Source: Deltaproteobacteria bacterium
GTDB lineage: Bacteria; UBA10199; SPLOWO2-01-44-7
Assembly: GCA_030648035.1 (NCBI GenBank)
Contig: JAUSII010000105.1
Span: 1-40,222, forward strand
Reading direction: 5' to 3'
DNA: 40,222 nt
The notes beneath the pieces were generated by a model. It did not search any database. It was not told the DNA's origin and saw only the letters and a list, made by a program, of their open reading frames with translations. The translations under genes and the position numbers were made by a program. Shown here piece by piece: positions 30,863 through 38,441 of the stretch (position 1 is its first letter; each line of letters opens with the position of its first letter).

Positions 30863-31543
30863 TTTGAAGATGATATAAATGGCGGCAACGCCGTCTTTCC
30901 ATGTGATCTTTTTTCCTTCTGCATAATTTCTACCGTCGTAGGTGATGGGAACTTCATAAAACCGGAAACCTTTGCGGGCCGCCTTGACCGTGAATTCGGG
31001 CTCAAAGCCGAAACGGTCGGAGGTGAGGTGGATCTGGCTCAAGACCTCTTTTGTAAAAACCTTGTAGCAGGTCTCCATGTCGGTCAGGTTCAGGTTGCTG
31101 GCGATGTTGCACAAAAGAGTCAGGAATTTGTTTCCCATGTAATGCCAGAAGAAAAGAACCCGGTGCTCTCGCCCCCCCAACAGTCTGGAGCCATAGACGA
31201 TATCGGCTTTCCCTTTCAAAATGGGGGCAAGCAATTGGGGATAATCTGCCGGATCATATTCCAGGTCGGCATCCTGCACGAGAATGATATCGCCGGTGGC
31301 CTGTTCAAAGCCGGTGCGGAGTGCGGCCCCTTTACCCCTATTTTTTTTATGAAAGGCGGTCTTGGTTCCCTCATCTTCGCCCAAGCGTTTGATGATATCG
31401 GGCGTTTCGTCGCTGGAGTGGTCGTCCACCAGAATGATCTCCTTCAATAGCGGCGACAGGTCGATCGCACGGACCTTGTCGTAGATTTTTTTTAGGGTTT
31501 TCGCCTCGTTGAAAACCGGAATGACGATGGAGACTTTTTGCAT
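30845..31543 (-). CDS. GT2 glycosyltransferase, dolichyl-phosphate mannosyltransferase-like
   Basis: A 232-residue soluble GT2. It starts KVSIVIPVFNEAKTL, has LVDDHSSDETPDI and NRGKGAALRTGFEQATGD, the DADLEYDP donor motif (from residue 91), and YGSRLLGG. It lacks the two C-terminal membrane helices of GtrB types, so it resembles bacterial Dpm1-like enzymes that charge polyprenyl phosphate. ATG 31543 gives the family start; the 36 residues of the longer frame read into the neighbouring gene. It lies 22 bp after the membrane protein gene, which may be the user of its product. Confidence 0.87.
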   Translation of the reverse strand: MQKVSIVIPVFNEAKTLKKIYDKVRAIDLSPLLKEIILVDDHSSDETPDIIKRLGEDEGTKTAFHKKNRGKGAALRTGFEQATGDIILVQDADLEYDPADYPQLLAPILKGKADIVYGSRLLGGREHRVLFFWHYMGNKFLTLLCNIASNLNLTDMETCYKVFTKEVLSQIHLTSDRFGFEPEFTVKAARKGFRFYEVPITYDGRNYAEGKKITWKDGVAAIYIIFKSRLFH

Positions 31544-31565
31544 GGGAGGAATCTCTCTATAACAA

Positions 31566-33491
31566 TTATTTTGGTTTGTAAAATGCCGCTTTCTTTTCGA
31601 TAAAATTGGTTTCCACATTTTCAGGAGGGCTGTTTTGCCAGACCTTTTCAAAATCGCCTCTCTGGTCCCAATCCGCGATGCATTCTGGAGTGTTGCAGAC
31701 GATCAGGTTGTAATCCTCAAAACGGATTTGAGACCAGGTTTTTCTGCCAAATTCATAATTTCCAAGTCGCACTTTTGCCTTGCCCGCGTATTGATAGTAG
31801 GGGAAGACCCAGTCGCTGGTATAAGAAAAGACAAAAACTTTGTCCCCTGGTTTTAGAAGTTTTTGGTAAACATTCATTCGATCATCCATAAAATATTTAT
31901 TGTGATAAAAATAACCGCGGTCTGACAGCGTATAGCGATACCATGGAATGGCTTTTGGGTGATAAGCAATGAGGGGTTTTGCATAATTTACAACACAGCA
32001 AAAAGTCATCAGCAAAACACAAATAATTCGGATGCATTTATGATATTGAACAAGACTGTTTTCGTAAACTTTTGGGAGAAAAAAAATACTGGCAATGATG
32101 ATAGGGCCGTAATAGCGGATGCCGGAAACGGGCCCCCACGGAATTTTGTAGGCAACAAACAACATCCAGGCAACGGAGATATAAGCGAGAGCCCGGGGGA
32201 GCGGTTTTGATTGGCCAAAAAGGGTTCGATAGATTCCCCACAATATGAAAATACCGAAGGGCCCAAATGAGGCTCTCATCTCATCCGGCATATATTGATA
32301 ATACCATGCCGGTTCTCCAGCGAGGCCCCCCAATGTATGGTTGTAAAGGAAACTCAAGAAAGTGTCGACAAAGGGAATGCCGATGGTGCTAAACGGCAAA
32401 GCAAAATCAATCATGGTGAGTTGATATTTAATAAAATCCCCAAGGATGGGGACGAATTCTGATAATTCTTTTGTCCTCATGGCCGTATGAGCGAGGCTTT
32501 CATCGCCGGTCAGGTATCCCAGGTGCAAAAAATTATAGATATAAAGATGTGTCTGCATCAGAAAAAGAAAACAAAGCCAGAGCAGCATGCGCACCGCAAG
32601 GGGGGGGCGGTCCTGTGCAAAAAGGGGGCGTGAGTTGCCGTTCTTTTTTTCAATCAGATAAAATGCCAGCAGGGAGATGGGACCCAGAAATAAAAAAGTG
32701 ACTTTGCAGGCGAGGCCAAACGCCAAAGCCAGAAATATAAAAAAAAGATCACTGTATTTTCGGCTCTTCTGAAAATCGCGAAAGCTGATCCACATCATGA
32801 CAAAGGCAAACAGGGTTTGCATATCATTTTTTTCTGTTGTTGCGCTGTAAATCAGGCTCGGGATTGAAGCGGTGATAAAAAATAAAGTTGTTGCCGTTTT
32901 TGAATCGGTGGTGCTCAAAAGAGCCCGATAGGCCGCAAGAAGGATGCCAATATAAAAAAGAAATTGAAAGAAGCCGACCCCAAAAGTCCCCCCATATCGC
33001 ATAAAAATATAATTCAAAACATCGGCCCCCATGGGCCAGGCCACTTGTCTTGCGTCTGCATAGTGGGGTGTGAAAATAGTCCCCTCATGCAGATAGAGGA
33101 AAGGGCGGGCCAGATGATAAACCATGCCATCCCAGTTCAATCCGGGGACCGAAACAATGGAAAGAAAAAAGAGATAAAAGAAGAAACCATAAAAAACATA
33201 CAACAGCCTCTCTCCCTTTTTCCATGGCTGGATAAAAATGGAGTCTGCATATTTCATCCATTGTTTTAAAATACGTTTTCCAAAGATAAAACAGACGAGA
33301 ATGGCAGTGGCATCCATGATCCAAAAAAGGGGGGGAAAATGGAAAATAAAACCAATTTGATAGAGTCCCGAAAGGGCGGTGAAAAAAATGAGTAATGATT
33401 TTGTAAAGGATTGCAGGACGGAATCGACAAGGGCGATGAGAGAGAGCAATACAACAACTGTTGCCAGAGTCAGTAAAAATGGGAGTATCAC
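31566..33491 (-). CDS. Large polytopic membrane protein, GT-C/GT39-like
   Basis: A 641-residue protein with around twelve membrane segments and a C-terminal soluble domain (about 505-641). After the third helix SVPGLNWDGMVYHLARPFLY supplies an Asp at the start of the first long loop, where GT-C transferases have their catalytic acid. Further on TTEKNDMQTLFAFVMMW and a YQYMPDEMRASFGP loop appear. It is likely to move a sugar from a polyprenyl-phosphate donor at the periplasmic face, possibly using the product of the adjacent Dpm1-like enzyme. The start is GTG 33491, overlapping the RmlC-like stop in a GTGA arrangement. A polymerase function cannot be excluded. Confidence 0.72.
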   Translation of the reverse strand: MILPFLLTLATVVVLLSLIALVDSVLQSFTKSLLIFFTALSGLYQIGFIFHFPPLFWIMDATAILVCFIFGKRILKQWMKYADSIFIQPWKKGERLLYVFYGFFFYLFFLSIVSVPGLNWDGMVYHLARPFLYLHEGTIFTPHYADARQVAWPMGADVLNYIFMRYGGTFGVGFFQFLFYIGILLAAYRALLSTTDSKTATTLFFITASIPSLIYSATTEKNDMQTLFAFVMMWISFRDFQKSRKYSDLFFIFLALAFGLACKVTFLFLGPISLLAFYLIEKKNGNSRPLFAQDRPPLAVRMLLWLCFLFLMQTHLYIYNFLHLGYLTGDESLAHTAMRTKELSEFVPILGDFIKYQLTMIDFALPFSTIGIPFVDTFLSFLYNHTLGGLAGEPAWYYQYMPDEMRASFGPFGIFILWGIYRTLFGQSKPLPRALAYISVAWMLFVAYKIPWGPVSGIRYYGPIIIASIFFLPKVYENSLVQYHKCIRIICVLLMTFCCVVNYAKPLIAYHPKAIPWYRYTLSDRGYFYHNKYFMDDRMNVYQKLLKPGDKVFVFSYTSDWVFPYYQYAGKAKVRLGNYEFGRKTWSQIRFEDYNLIVCNTPECIADWDQRGDFEKVWQNSPPENVETNFIEKKAAFYKPK

Positions 33492-34027
33492 AGTATGTTG
33501 TCCAGAGTGGGATGCCGCAAATCTTTTTCAGCCAATATCGGATTGTCCACAGGCCATTGGATATGAATTTTAGGATCGTTCCAGATCAGGCCACGCTCAT
33601 TGTCAGGGGAATATTCACGGGTCATCTTGTAATAAATATCTGCCGTATCGGACAGAGTCAGAAACCCATGGGCAAATCCGGTCGGGACATACAGAATATG
33701 GTTGTTTGTATCCGAGAGTTCCACTCCCACCCATTGACCAAATGTGGCTGCATTGGGCCGTATATCGACAGCAACATCAAAGATGCGCCCATGAGTACAT
33801 CGAATCAGCTTCCCTTGAGCCGTCGGATTTGTTTGATAGTGCAGTCCTCTCAAAACATGTTGGGTCGATCTGGAGAAGTTGTCCTGTACAAAAGTTTCTT
33901 CAATGCCGGCCCGGGCAAAATCGGAGTATTTATAGGCCTCCATCAGGAAACCCCTGCTGTCTCGGATGATTTTGGGTTCAATGAGAACCACTTCCGGAAT
34001 GGCCAGTTTTGTGAAAGAAAAGGGCAT
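33488..34027 (-). CDS. RmlC-like nucleotide-sugar 3,5-epimerase
   Basis: A 179-residue cupin of the dTDP-4-dehydrorhamnose 3,5-epimerase family. It has DSRGFLMEAYKYSDF, FVQDNFSRS, RGLHYQ with the candidate catalytic His63, and PTGFAHGFLTLSD, then the YSPDNERGLIWNDP block. The length is standard. Its usual partners RmlA, RmlB and RmlD (the latter for rhamnose) are not next to it, so it may complete a dTDP-L-rhamnose set elsewhere or act on another 4-keto-6-deoxy sugar. RmlC relatives that epimerise GDP-4-keto-6-deoxyheptose are known in Campylobacter jejuni, which is relevant given the heptose operon here. It directly abuts the methyltransferase gene upstream. Confidence 0.9.
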   Translation of the reverse strand: MPFSFTKLAIPEVVLIEPKIIRDSRGFLMEAYKYSDFARAGIEETFVQDNFSRSTQHVLRGLHYQTNPTAQGKLIRCTHGRIFDVAVDIRPNAATFGQWVGVELSDTNNHILYVPTGFAHGFLTLSDTADIYYKMTREYSPDNERGLIWNDPKIHIQWPVDNPILAEKDLRHPTLDNIL

Positions 34028-34573
34028 TTAATGAACCTTGGATGTTAGTTTAAACGCCATATGTTTGAAAGGATACCAGACGGGATGTTGGACCTCTCCT
34101 TTTTCACAATGGAACCCGAGACGATCAAACAGAACGGACCACTCCTCCGATGTTTTGAAGTTTTCAGGATGCGGCATGTCGGCATGGTAGAGCGAGTTCA
34201 AGACAACGTCAAAAATCCGGAATACGGGACCGTCCTGGACCTCAAAAATCAACAGATGTTTGCCCACCCGCTTTGCCTCCAGAAGAAGGGATTCAATATA
34301 TTCCGAATGATGGAGAACATCGTTGAATAAAACGTAGTCAAACGAGGCATCTTCAAAGGGGAGACGTGCAGGGTCCATTTTTTTAAAAGGGATATTTTCT
34401 TTTCTATAATCGAGAATGTCGGTTCCGAACAAATCGAGATGCAGTTTCTCCATCAACACTTTCGAAACAACACCATTGCCGCAACCGACATCCAAAACTT
34501 TTTTGTTCTCGACCCCCCAATTTTTATAACTTTGGACGATCAATTTTCCGCGAAGTTTTTGAGTAAAACTCAT
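34028..34573 (-). CDS. Class I SAM-dependent methyltransferase
   Basis: A 181-residue small methyltransferase. Motif I reads KVLDVGCGNGVV (residues 25-36), followed by FGTDILDY and the motif II/III region FEDASFDYVLFNDVLHHSE. It may methylate a sugar or a lipid intermediate; the substrate is not visible. ATG 34573 lies one base after the radical SAM stop (34575); a longer frame upstream lacks support. The same run carries a second methyltransferase (35720-36616). Confidence 0.8.
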   Translation of the reverse strand: MSFTQKLRGKLIVQSYKNWGVENKKVLDVGCGNGVVSKVLMEKLHLDLFGTDILDYRKENIPFKKMDPARLPFEDASFDYVLFNDVLHHSEYIESLLLEAKRVGKHLLIFEVQDGPVFRIFDVVLNSLYHADMPHPENFKTSEEWSVLFDRLGFHCEKGEVQHPVWYPFKHMAFKLTSKVH

Positions 34574-34574
34574 A

Positions 34575-35666
34575 TTAATACTCCAAAAAACCGTTTTTGA
34601 TGCAATAGGAACAGATGAGATTCTCATCGGATGTATCTTTTTCAAGCACCGCTTTTCTGGCCTGCTGATATTTCGGATTGTTCCATACGTTAAAAACCCC
34701 GTCTTTCAGGGCATTCCCCAGATCCCATTTCTCATCATAAACGCCGCAACAGGGAGAAACAGATCCGTTGGCATTCACGACCATGGTGGTTGTCTGAAAG
34801 AGACATTTTGAAAGAGGATTCTTTTTTGCTTTTGTTTTGTAGTTGTAGCGGGAATGTTTGTCTTGCGTCGGAAGCCACGCCTTTGCCGATTCGATTTTCT
34901 CTGCGTCATTCATGAGCAACTCCATCCCCATGTCACAACGGACAGGCCGCAGATGAAGTTCATCGACCCCGATTTCTTTGGAGAGTCTCTTGGCCTCTTC
35001 CATCTCGTGCTCATTATGTTTCATGATGAGAAATTGCCAGGTGATTTTTGGATATTTGGATTTATATTGCCTCTTGAGTGCGACAATTTTTTTCAAATTG
35101 GAGAGCACCGTGTTAAAATTGCCGCCGATCCGGTATTTTTCATAGGATTTGGCGCTGGTTCCGTCCAGAGAGACCGTCAAATGATCAAGTTTTAATTGAA
35201 TCATCTCTTCTATCCACCCCTCTTTGATCAGATTCAGGTTGGAACTGATGGTGACCTTGATCCCCATCTTTTTGGCGTAGCCGATCATTTTAAAAATATC
35301 GGGATTTAAAAAAGGTTCTCCCCAGTTGTAGAGATCGACCTCGCAGAGATAGCTTCCTGCCTCATCGATAATTTTTTTGAAATCCTCAAATTTTAAAAGG
35401 CTTTTCTGGCGTGTCGGTCTCTCCAGCCCTGTGGGGCAAAGAGGGCATTTTAACTGGCAGATATTCCCCGCATCGATCACCATCCGGACCGGTTTGGATT
35501 TGACGACGGAATGTTTGGAATAGCGGTAATAATAGACACTTCGGGCCACGTTCAAGAGTCGTTTTACCGTATAATTCCTGTTGAAAAGATAGGTTCCCGC
35601 TTTCCTTTGCAGGAGTTTTAAAAGGCTGTTTTCTGTTAAATTTTCAAAAATGCTCATTAGGATCAT
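34575..35666 (-). CDS. Radical SAM/SPASM-domain protein
   Basis: A 363-residue protein with the radical SAM triad CQLKCPLC (Cys 70, 74, 77), NWGEPFLNPDIFKMI and LTVSLDGTSAKSYEKYR. A C-terminal SPASM region has Cys at SKCLFQ, SPCCGVYD and LICSYC, which would bind auxiliary iron-sulfur clusters. It belongs to the group common in glycan and aminoglycoside loci that oxidises or rearranges sugars or peptides; the reaction here is unknown. It has no B12-binding domain, unlike the other three radical SAM proteins. ATG 35666 and ATG 35657 are both plausible starts; AAAGGG lies before the first. Confidence 0.85.
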   Translation of the reverse strand: MILMSIFENLTENSLLKLLQRKAGTYLFNRNYTVKRLLNVARSVYYYRYSKHSVVKSKPVRMVIDAGNICQLKCPLCPTGLERPTRQKSLLKFEDFKKIIDEAGSYLCEVDLYNWGEPFLNPDIFKMIGYAKKMGIKVTISSNLNLIKEGWIEEMIQLKLDHLTVSLDGTSAKSYEKYRIGGNFNTVLSNLKKIVALKRQYKSKYPKITWQFLIMKHNEHEMEEAKRLSKEIGVDELHLRPVRCDMGMELLMNDAEKIESAKAWLPTQDKHSRYNYKTKAKKNPLSKCLFQTTTMVVNANGSVSPCCGVYDEKWDLGNALKDGVFNVWNNPKYQQARKAVLEKDTSDENLICSYCIKNGFLEY

Positions 35667-35719
35667 CCCTTTGTCGATACGTAATTGCGATGATAAACAA
35701 TGCTAAAGGGGATTTGTTG

Positions 35720-36616
35720 TCAAGCTGTCACTTCTTCTGATTTCAAACGGGCCAACACGGTAAACTCATAGGGTCGCCCCCAGAGCAGGCGCACACCTAA
35801 ACGATAAGGTCCTTTAAGATCGCAGATATTTTCAAAGGGAATGCCGTAGTCGTATTTGCCAATCGGTTCAAAATGGTAGCTAGCTAACAGATGGTTGAGA
35901 CTATGGGGGTTGAAAAGGTGCAGATGTTGCTTCCCCCATCCATAAAATCTGAAGAGAGGATATTGGATTATACCAAATGAGGCACGAGCCAAAAATTCAG
36001 CCAGACGGTGCAGAGAGGAGTCTGTGTTGGGTGTTCCTATAACAGTAATCCCCCCTTTTCGAAGCAATCTTTTAATTTTATTTATGAAAGTATTTGGATC
36101 AACAACATGTTCGATAACATCAAAGGCAACGACAATATCGTATGCATTAGCTGGTAGGTTGGCTTCCTCCAACATCGAGTTGCTGACCTTTAATCCAAAA
36201 TGATGTGTGGCATATTCGGCGGCATATTTATTTACTTCAATGCCAGACACTTCATAGCCCGCTTTTTGCGCCAGATCAAGAAAAACGCCAGATGCGCAAC
36301 CAATCTCTAACAGTCTTGCTGGTGGAGGATAGGCCGATTTTATGTGTTGAAGATGGTTTTTATAACACTGTATGATTGCTTTTTTTTCATCATACCCAAA
36401 TACAAGGTCCTTATGTAATTCGTGCAAGTTCTCACTATAATATTCCTTACGGTTATAGAGGTGTCGCCACTCGGTTTCATCGGGAAATGGATCTAGACGA
36501 CGTAACCCACAATTGGGGCATCTGTTAACTGTTTTTCTGTTGACAAGGGAGCACAGTTTTTCGAAACATCCGCCACAAACAAGGCAAGCCAGCATAGATG
36601 TGATCGTTTTTTTCAT
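35720..36616 (-). CDS. SAM-dependent methyltransferase with N-terminal zinc ribbon
   Basis: A 298-residue protein. A treble-clef/zinc-ribbon type N-terminus has paired cysteines C11-x2-C14 and C33-x2-C36 (LACLVCGG and NRCPNCGL). A class I methyltransferase domain then has LLEIGCASGVFLDLA (101-115), GIEVNKYAAEYA and VVAFDVIEHVVDP. Zinc-ribbon plus methyltransferase architecture is widespread in polysaccharide clusters and relates to sugar C-methyltransferases, though many act on oxygen. It overlaps nothing: 4 bp separate it from the GT2 gene upstream and 53 bp from the radical SAM gene. Bases here look somewhat more AT-rich than neighbours by eye. Confidence 0.85.
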   Translation of the reverse strand: MKKTITSMLACLVCGGCFEKLCSLVNRKTVNRCPNCGLRRLDPFPDETEWRHLYNRKEYYSENLHELHKDLVFGYDEKKAIIQCYKNHLQHIKSAYPPPARLLEIGCASGVFLDLAQKAGYEVSGIEVNKYAAEYATHHFGLKVSNSMLEEANLPANAYDIVVAFDVIEHVVDPNTFINKIKRLLRKGGITVIGTPNTDSSLHRLAEFLARASFGIIQYPLFRFYGWGKQHLHLFNPHSLNHLLASYHFEPIGKYDYGIPFENICDLKGPYRLGVRLLWGRPYEFTVLARLKSEEVTA

Positions 36617-36620
36617 TAAT

Positions 36621-37382
36621 TCATTGGGACAATCTTGCCCCTTTTTCGTTGAAAAGTGAAAAGGAGGCCAAATGCCATTTTTGCAGACGATACTGTATTG
36701 CGGTTTTCAAAACACCCAGCCCATAAACAACGCTTCGACGAAAGTTGATGCTCGATGCCTCGGCAAAATATTTTGAAGGGCATGAAATTTCTCCGATGGC
36801 AAAACCAAAGTAATGAGCCTGTACCAACAGCTGGTTATCAAAAATAAAGTCATTGGAATTGCCCAGCAGGGGAAGGGTTTCCAGAACTTTGCGGGAAAAT
36901 GCTCGATAACCTGTGTGGTATTCAGATAGTTTGTGAAATATGAGCAAGTTTTCCATGAAGGTTAAAAAACGGTTGGCAACATACTTATAGAGTGGCATTC
37001 CACCTTTAAGGGCTCCTCTTCCTAGAATGCGCGATCCCAAAACAACATCGTAATGTTTTGATACTACCATGGAGGCTATGGCCGTGATCAAACGAGGCGT
37101 GTATTGATAATCAGGATGCAGCATGATGACAACGTCTGCCCCTTGCTCAAGGGCAAAACGGTAACACGATTTTTGATTTCCCCCATAGCCCAGGTTTTTT
37201 TCATGTTGATAAACAAAAAGCCCCAGCTTTTTGGCTACCGCAACCGTTTGGTCGCGGCTGGCATCATCCACCACAATGATCTTGTCGACGACATCCAGTG
37301 GAATTTCGCGGTAGGTCTGCTCCAGCGTCTGTTCTGCATTGTAGGCCGGCATGACCACAACAACTTTGTGACCGAGTATCAT
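36621..37382 (-). CDS. GT2 glycosyltransferase with HPD in place of DxD
   Basis: A 253-residue GT2. It starts KVVVVMPAYNAEQTL, has VDDASRDQTVAVA and NLGYGGNQKSCY, and the donor/metal position reads MLHPDYQY (H89-P90-D91) rather than DxD. The HPDYQY form defines a recognised subgroup of bacterial dolichyl-phosphate-mannose-synthase-like enzymes. A SRILG block and HTGYRAFSRKVLE follow. No membrane helices are obvious. GAGGG lies three bases before ATG 37382. It is the first gene of the seven-gene minus-strand run and is divergent from the UXS gene across 93 bp. Confidence 0.85.
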   Translation of the reverse strand: MILGHKVVVVMPAYNAEQTLEQTYREIPLDVVDKIIVVDDASRDQTVAVAKKLGLFVYQHEKNLGYGGNQKSCYRFALEQGADVVIMLHPDYQYTPRLITAIASMVVSKHYDVVLGSRILGRGALKGGMPLYKYVANRFLTFMENLLIFHKLSEYHTGYRAFSRKVLETLPLLGNSNDFIFDNQLLVQAHYFGFAIGEISCPSKYFAEASSINFRRSVVYGLGVLKTAIQYRLQKWHLASFSLFNEKGARLSQ

Positions 37383-37475
37383 CGGCCCTCAATGCCACAA
37401 ACAAGAATGGACATCAATTGAAGCTTTAAATTTCATATTGCCTGGGGTCGGTGTTCATATTATGGGCTCTAATCC
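37383..37475. promoter_or_regulatory. Divergent promoter region between GT2 and UXS genes
   Basis: This 93-bp AT-rich gap must serve two divergent units. Possible elements on the plus strand, TTGCCT (37438-37443) and TATTAT (37458-37463), are only 14 bp apart, so I do not assign a promoter precisely. Confidence 0.3.
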
Positions 37476-38441
37476 ATGACAGAGAAAAAACATATCCTCG
37501 TGGCGGGTGGCGCCGGTTTTATCGGCTCGCACCTTTGCGAATATTTTCTGGGCCAGGGATACCGGGTCACCTGTCTCGACAACTTGATTACCGGACGGGA
37601 GGAAAACCTCGCCTCTTTCAAAAACCATCCCGACTTTTCGTTTGTCTTGAAAGATGTGATCTCTCCGATCGAATGGGAGGGAGATATTTACGCAGTCCTG
37701 AATCTCGCTTCACTGGCCAGTCCCAAGGAATATTACAAATATCCGATCGAAACCTTGAAGGTCGGTTCCATTGGCACACTGAATCTTCTGGAACTGGCCA
37801 AGGCCAAAAAGGCGAGATATCTTTTGACCTCCACCTCGGAGGTGTATGGTGATCCGCAAGTCCACCCGCAGAGGGAGGATTATTGGGGGAACGTCAATCC
37901 GATCGGGCCGCGCAGTTGCTATGACGAATCAAAACGGTTTTCGGAAAGTCTCACCATTTTTTTTCATCGCGTGCACGGCGTCCAAACACGCATCGCGCGC
38001 ATCTTCAACACCTACGGGTCGCGCATGCGCCTGGATGACGGCCGCGCCCTGCCGGCCTTTCTGACTCAAGCCCTGACTGGCAAAGAGGTGACCGTTTTTG
38101 GAGACGGTTCCCAGACGAGAAGTTTCTGTTTTGTGGGCGATATGGTGGAGGGCTTGGCCAAACTTCTTTTTTCAGAGGAGACCACTCCGATTAATCTGGG
38201 AAACCCGGATGAAATCACATTGCTCCAATTCGCTGAAATGGTTTTGAAAATGACACAGAGCAAAAGCAGAATTGTTTTTCAATCTCTGCCCGAAGATGAT
38301 CCCAGGTTAAGAAAGCCTGATATCACGAAGGCAGGGCGCGTTTTGGGTTGGCATCCGAAAGTGGCTCTGGAGCTGGGTCTGCAACAGACAATCCCCTATT
38401 TTTTGTCGCAACTGGAACAGTGCGGAACAAAAATCGTCTGA
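37476..38441 (+). CDS. uxs: UDP-glucuronate decarboxylase (UDP-xylose synthase)
   Basis: A 321-residue extended SDR with all UXS hallmarks. It starts HILVAGGAGFIGSHLCE, has NLASLASPKEYYKYP, and TSEVYGDPQVHPQREDYWGN then NPIGPRSCYDESKR, which holds the catalytic Thr/Ser, Glu, Tyr and Lys and the Arg that binds the carboxylate. It oxidises C4 of UDP-glucuronate, decarboxylates C6 and reduces to UDP-xylose. UDP-glucose dehydrogenase at 39869-40222 supplies its substrate. The last 119 bp overlap, on the opposite strand, the end of the phosphosugar transferase gene, an unusually long convergent overlap. Confidence 0.92.
   Translation: MTEKKHILVAGGAGFIGSHLCEYFLGQGYRVTCLDNLITGREENLASFKNHPDFSFVLKDVISPIEWEGDIYAVLNLASLASPKEYYKYPIETLKVGSIGTLNLLELAKAKKARYLLTSTSEVYGDPQVHPQREDYWGNVNPIGPRSCYDESKRFSESLTIFFHRVHGVQTRIARIFNTYGSRMRLDDGRALPAFLTQALTGKEVTVFGDGSQTRSFCFVGDMVEGLAKLLFSEETTPINLGNPDEITLLQFAEMVLKMTQSKSRIVFQSLPEDDPRLRKPDITKAGRVLGWHPKVALELGLQQTIPYFLSQLEQCGTKIV

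Noticed and set aside
36621-37382. Inactive glycosyltransferase because DxD is HPD
   Set aside because: The HPDYQY form is shared by a whole subgroup of apparently functional GT2 enzymes and the rest of the fold is intact.
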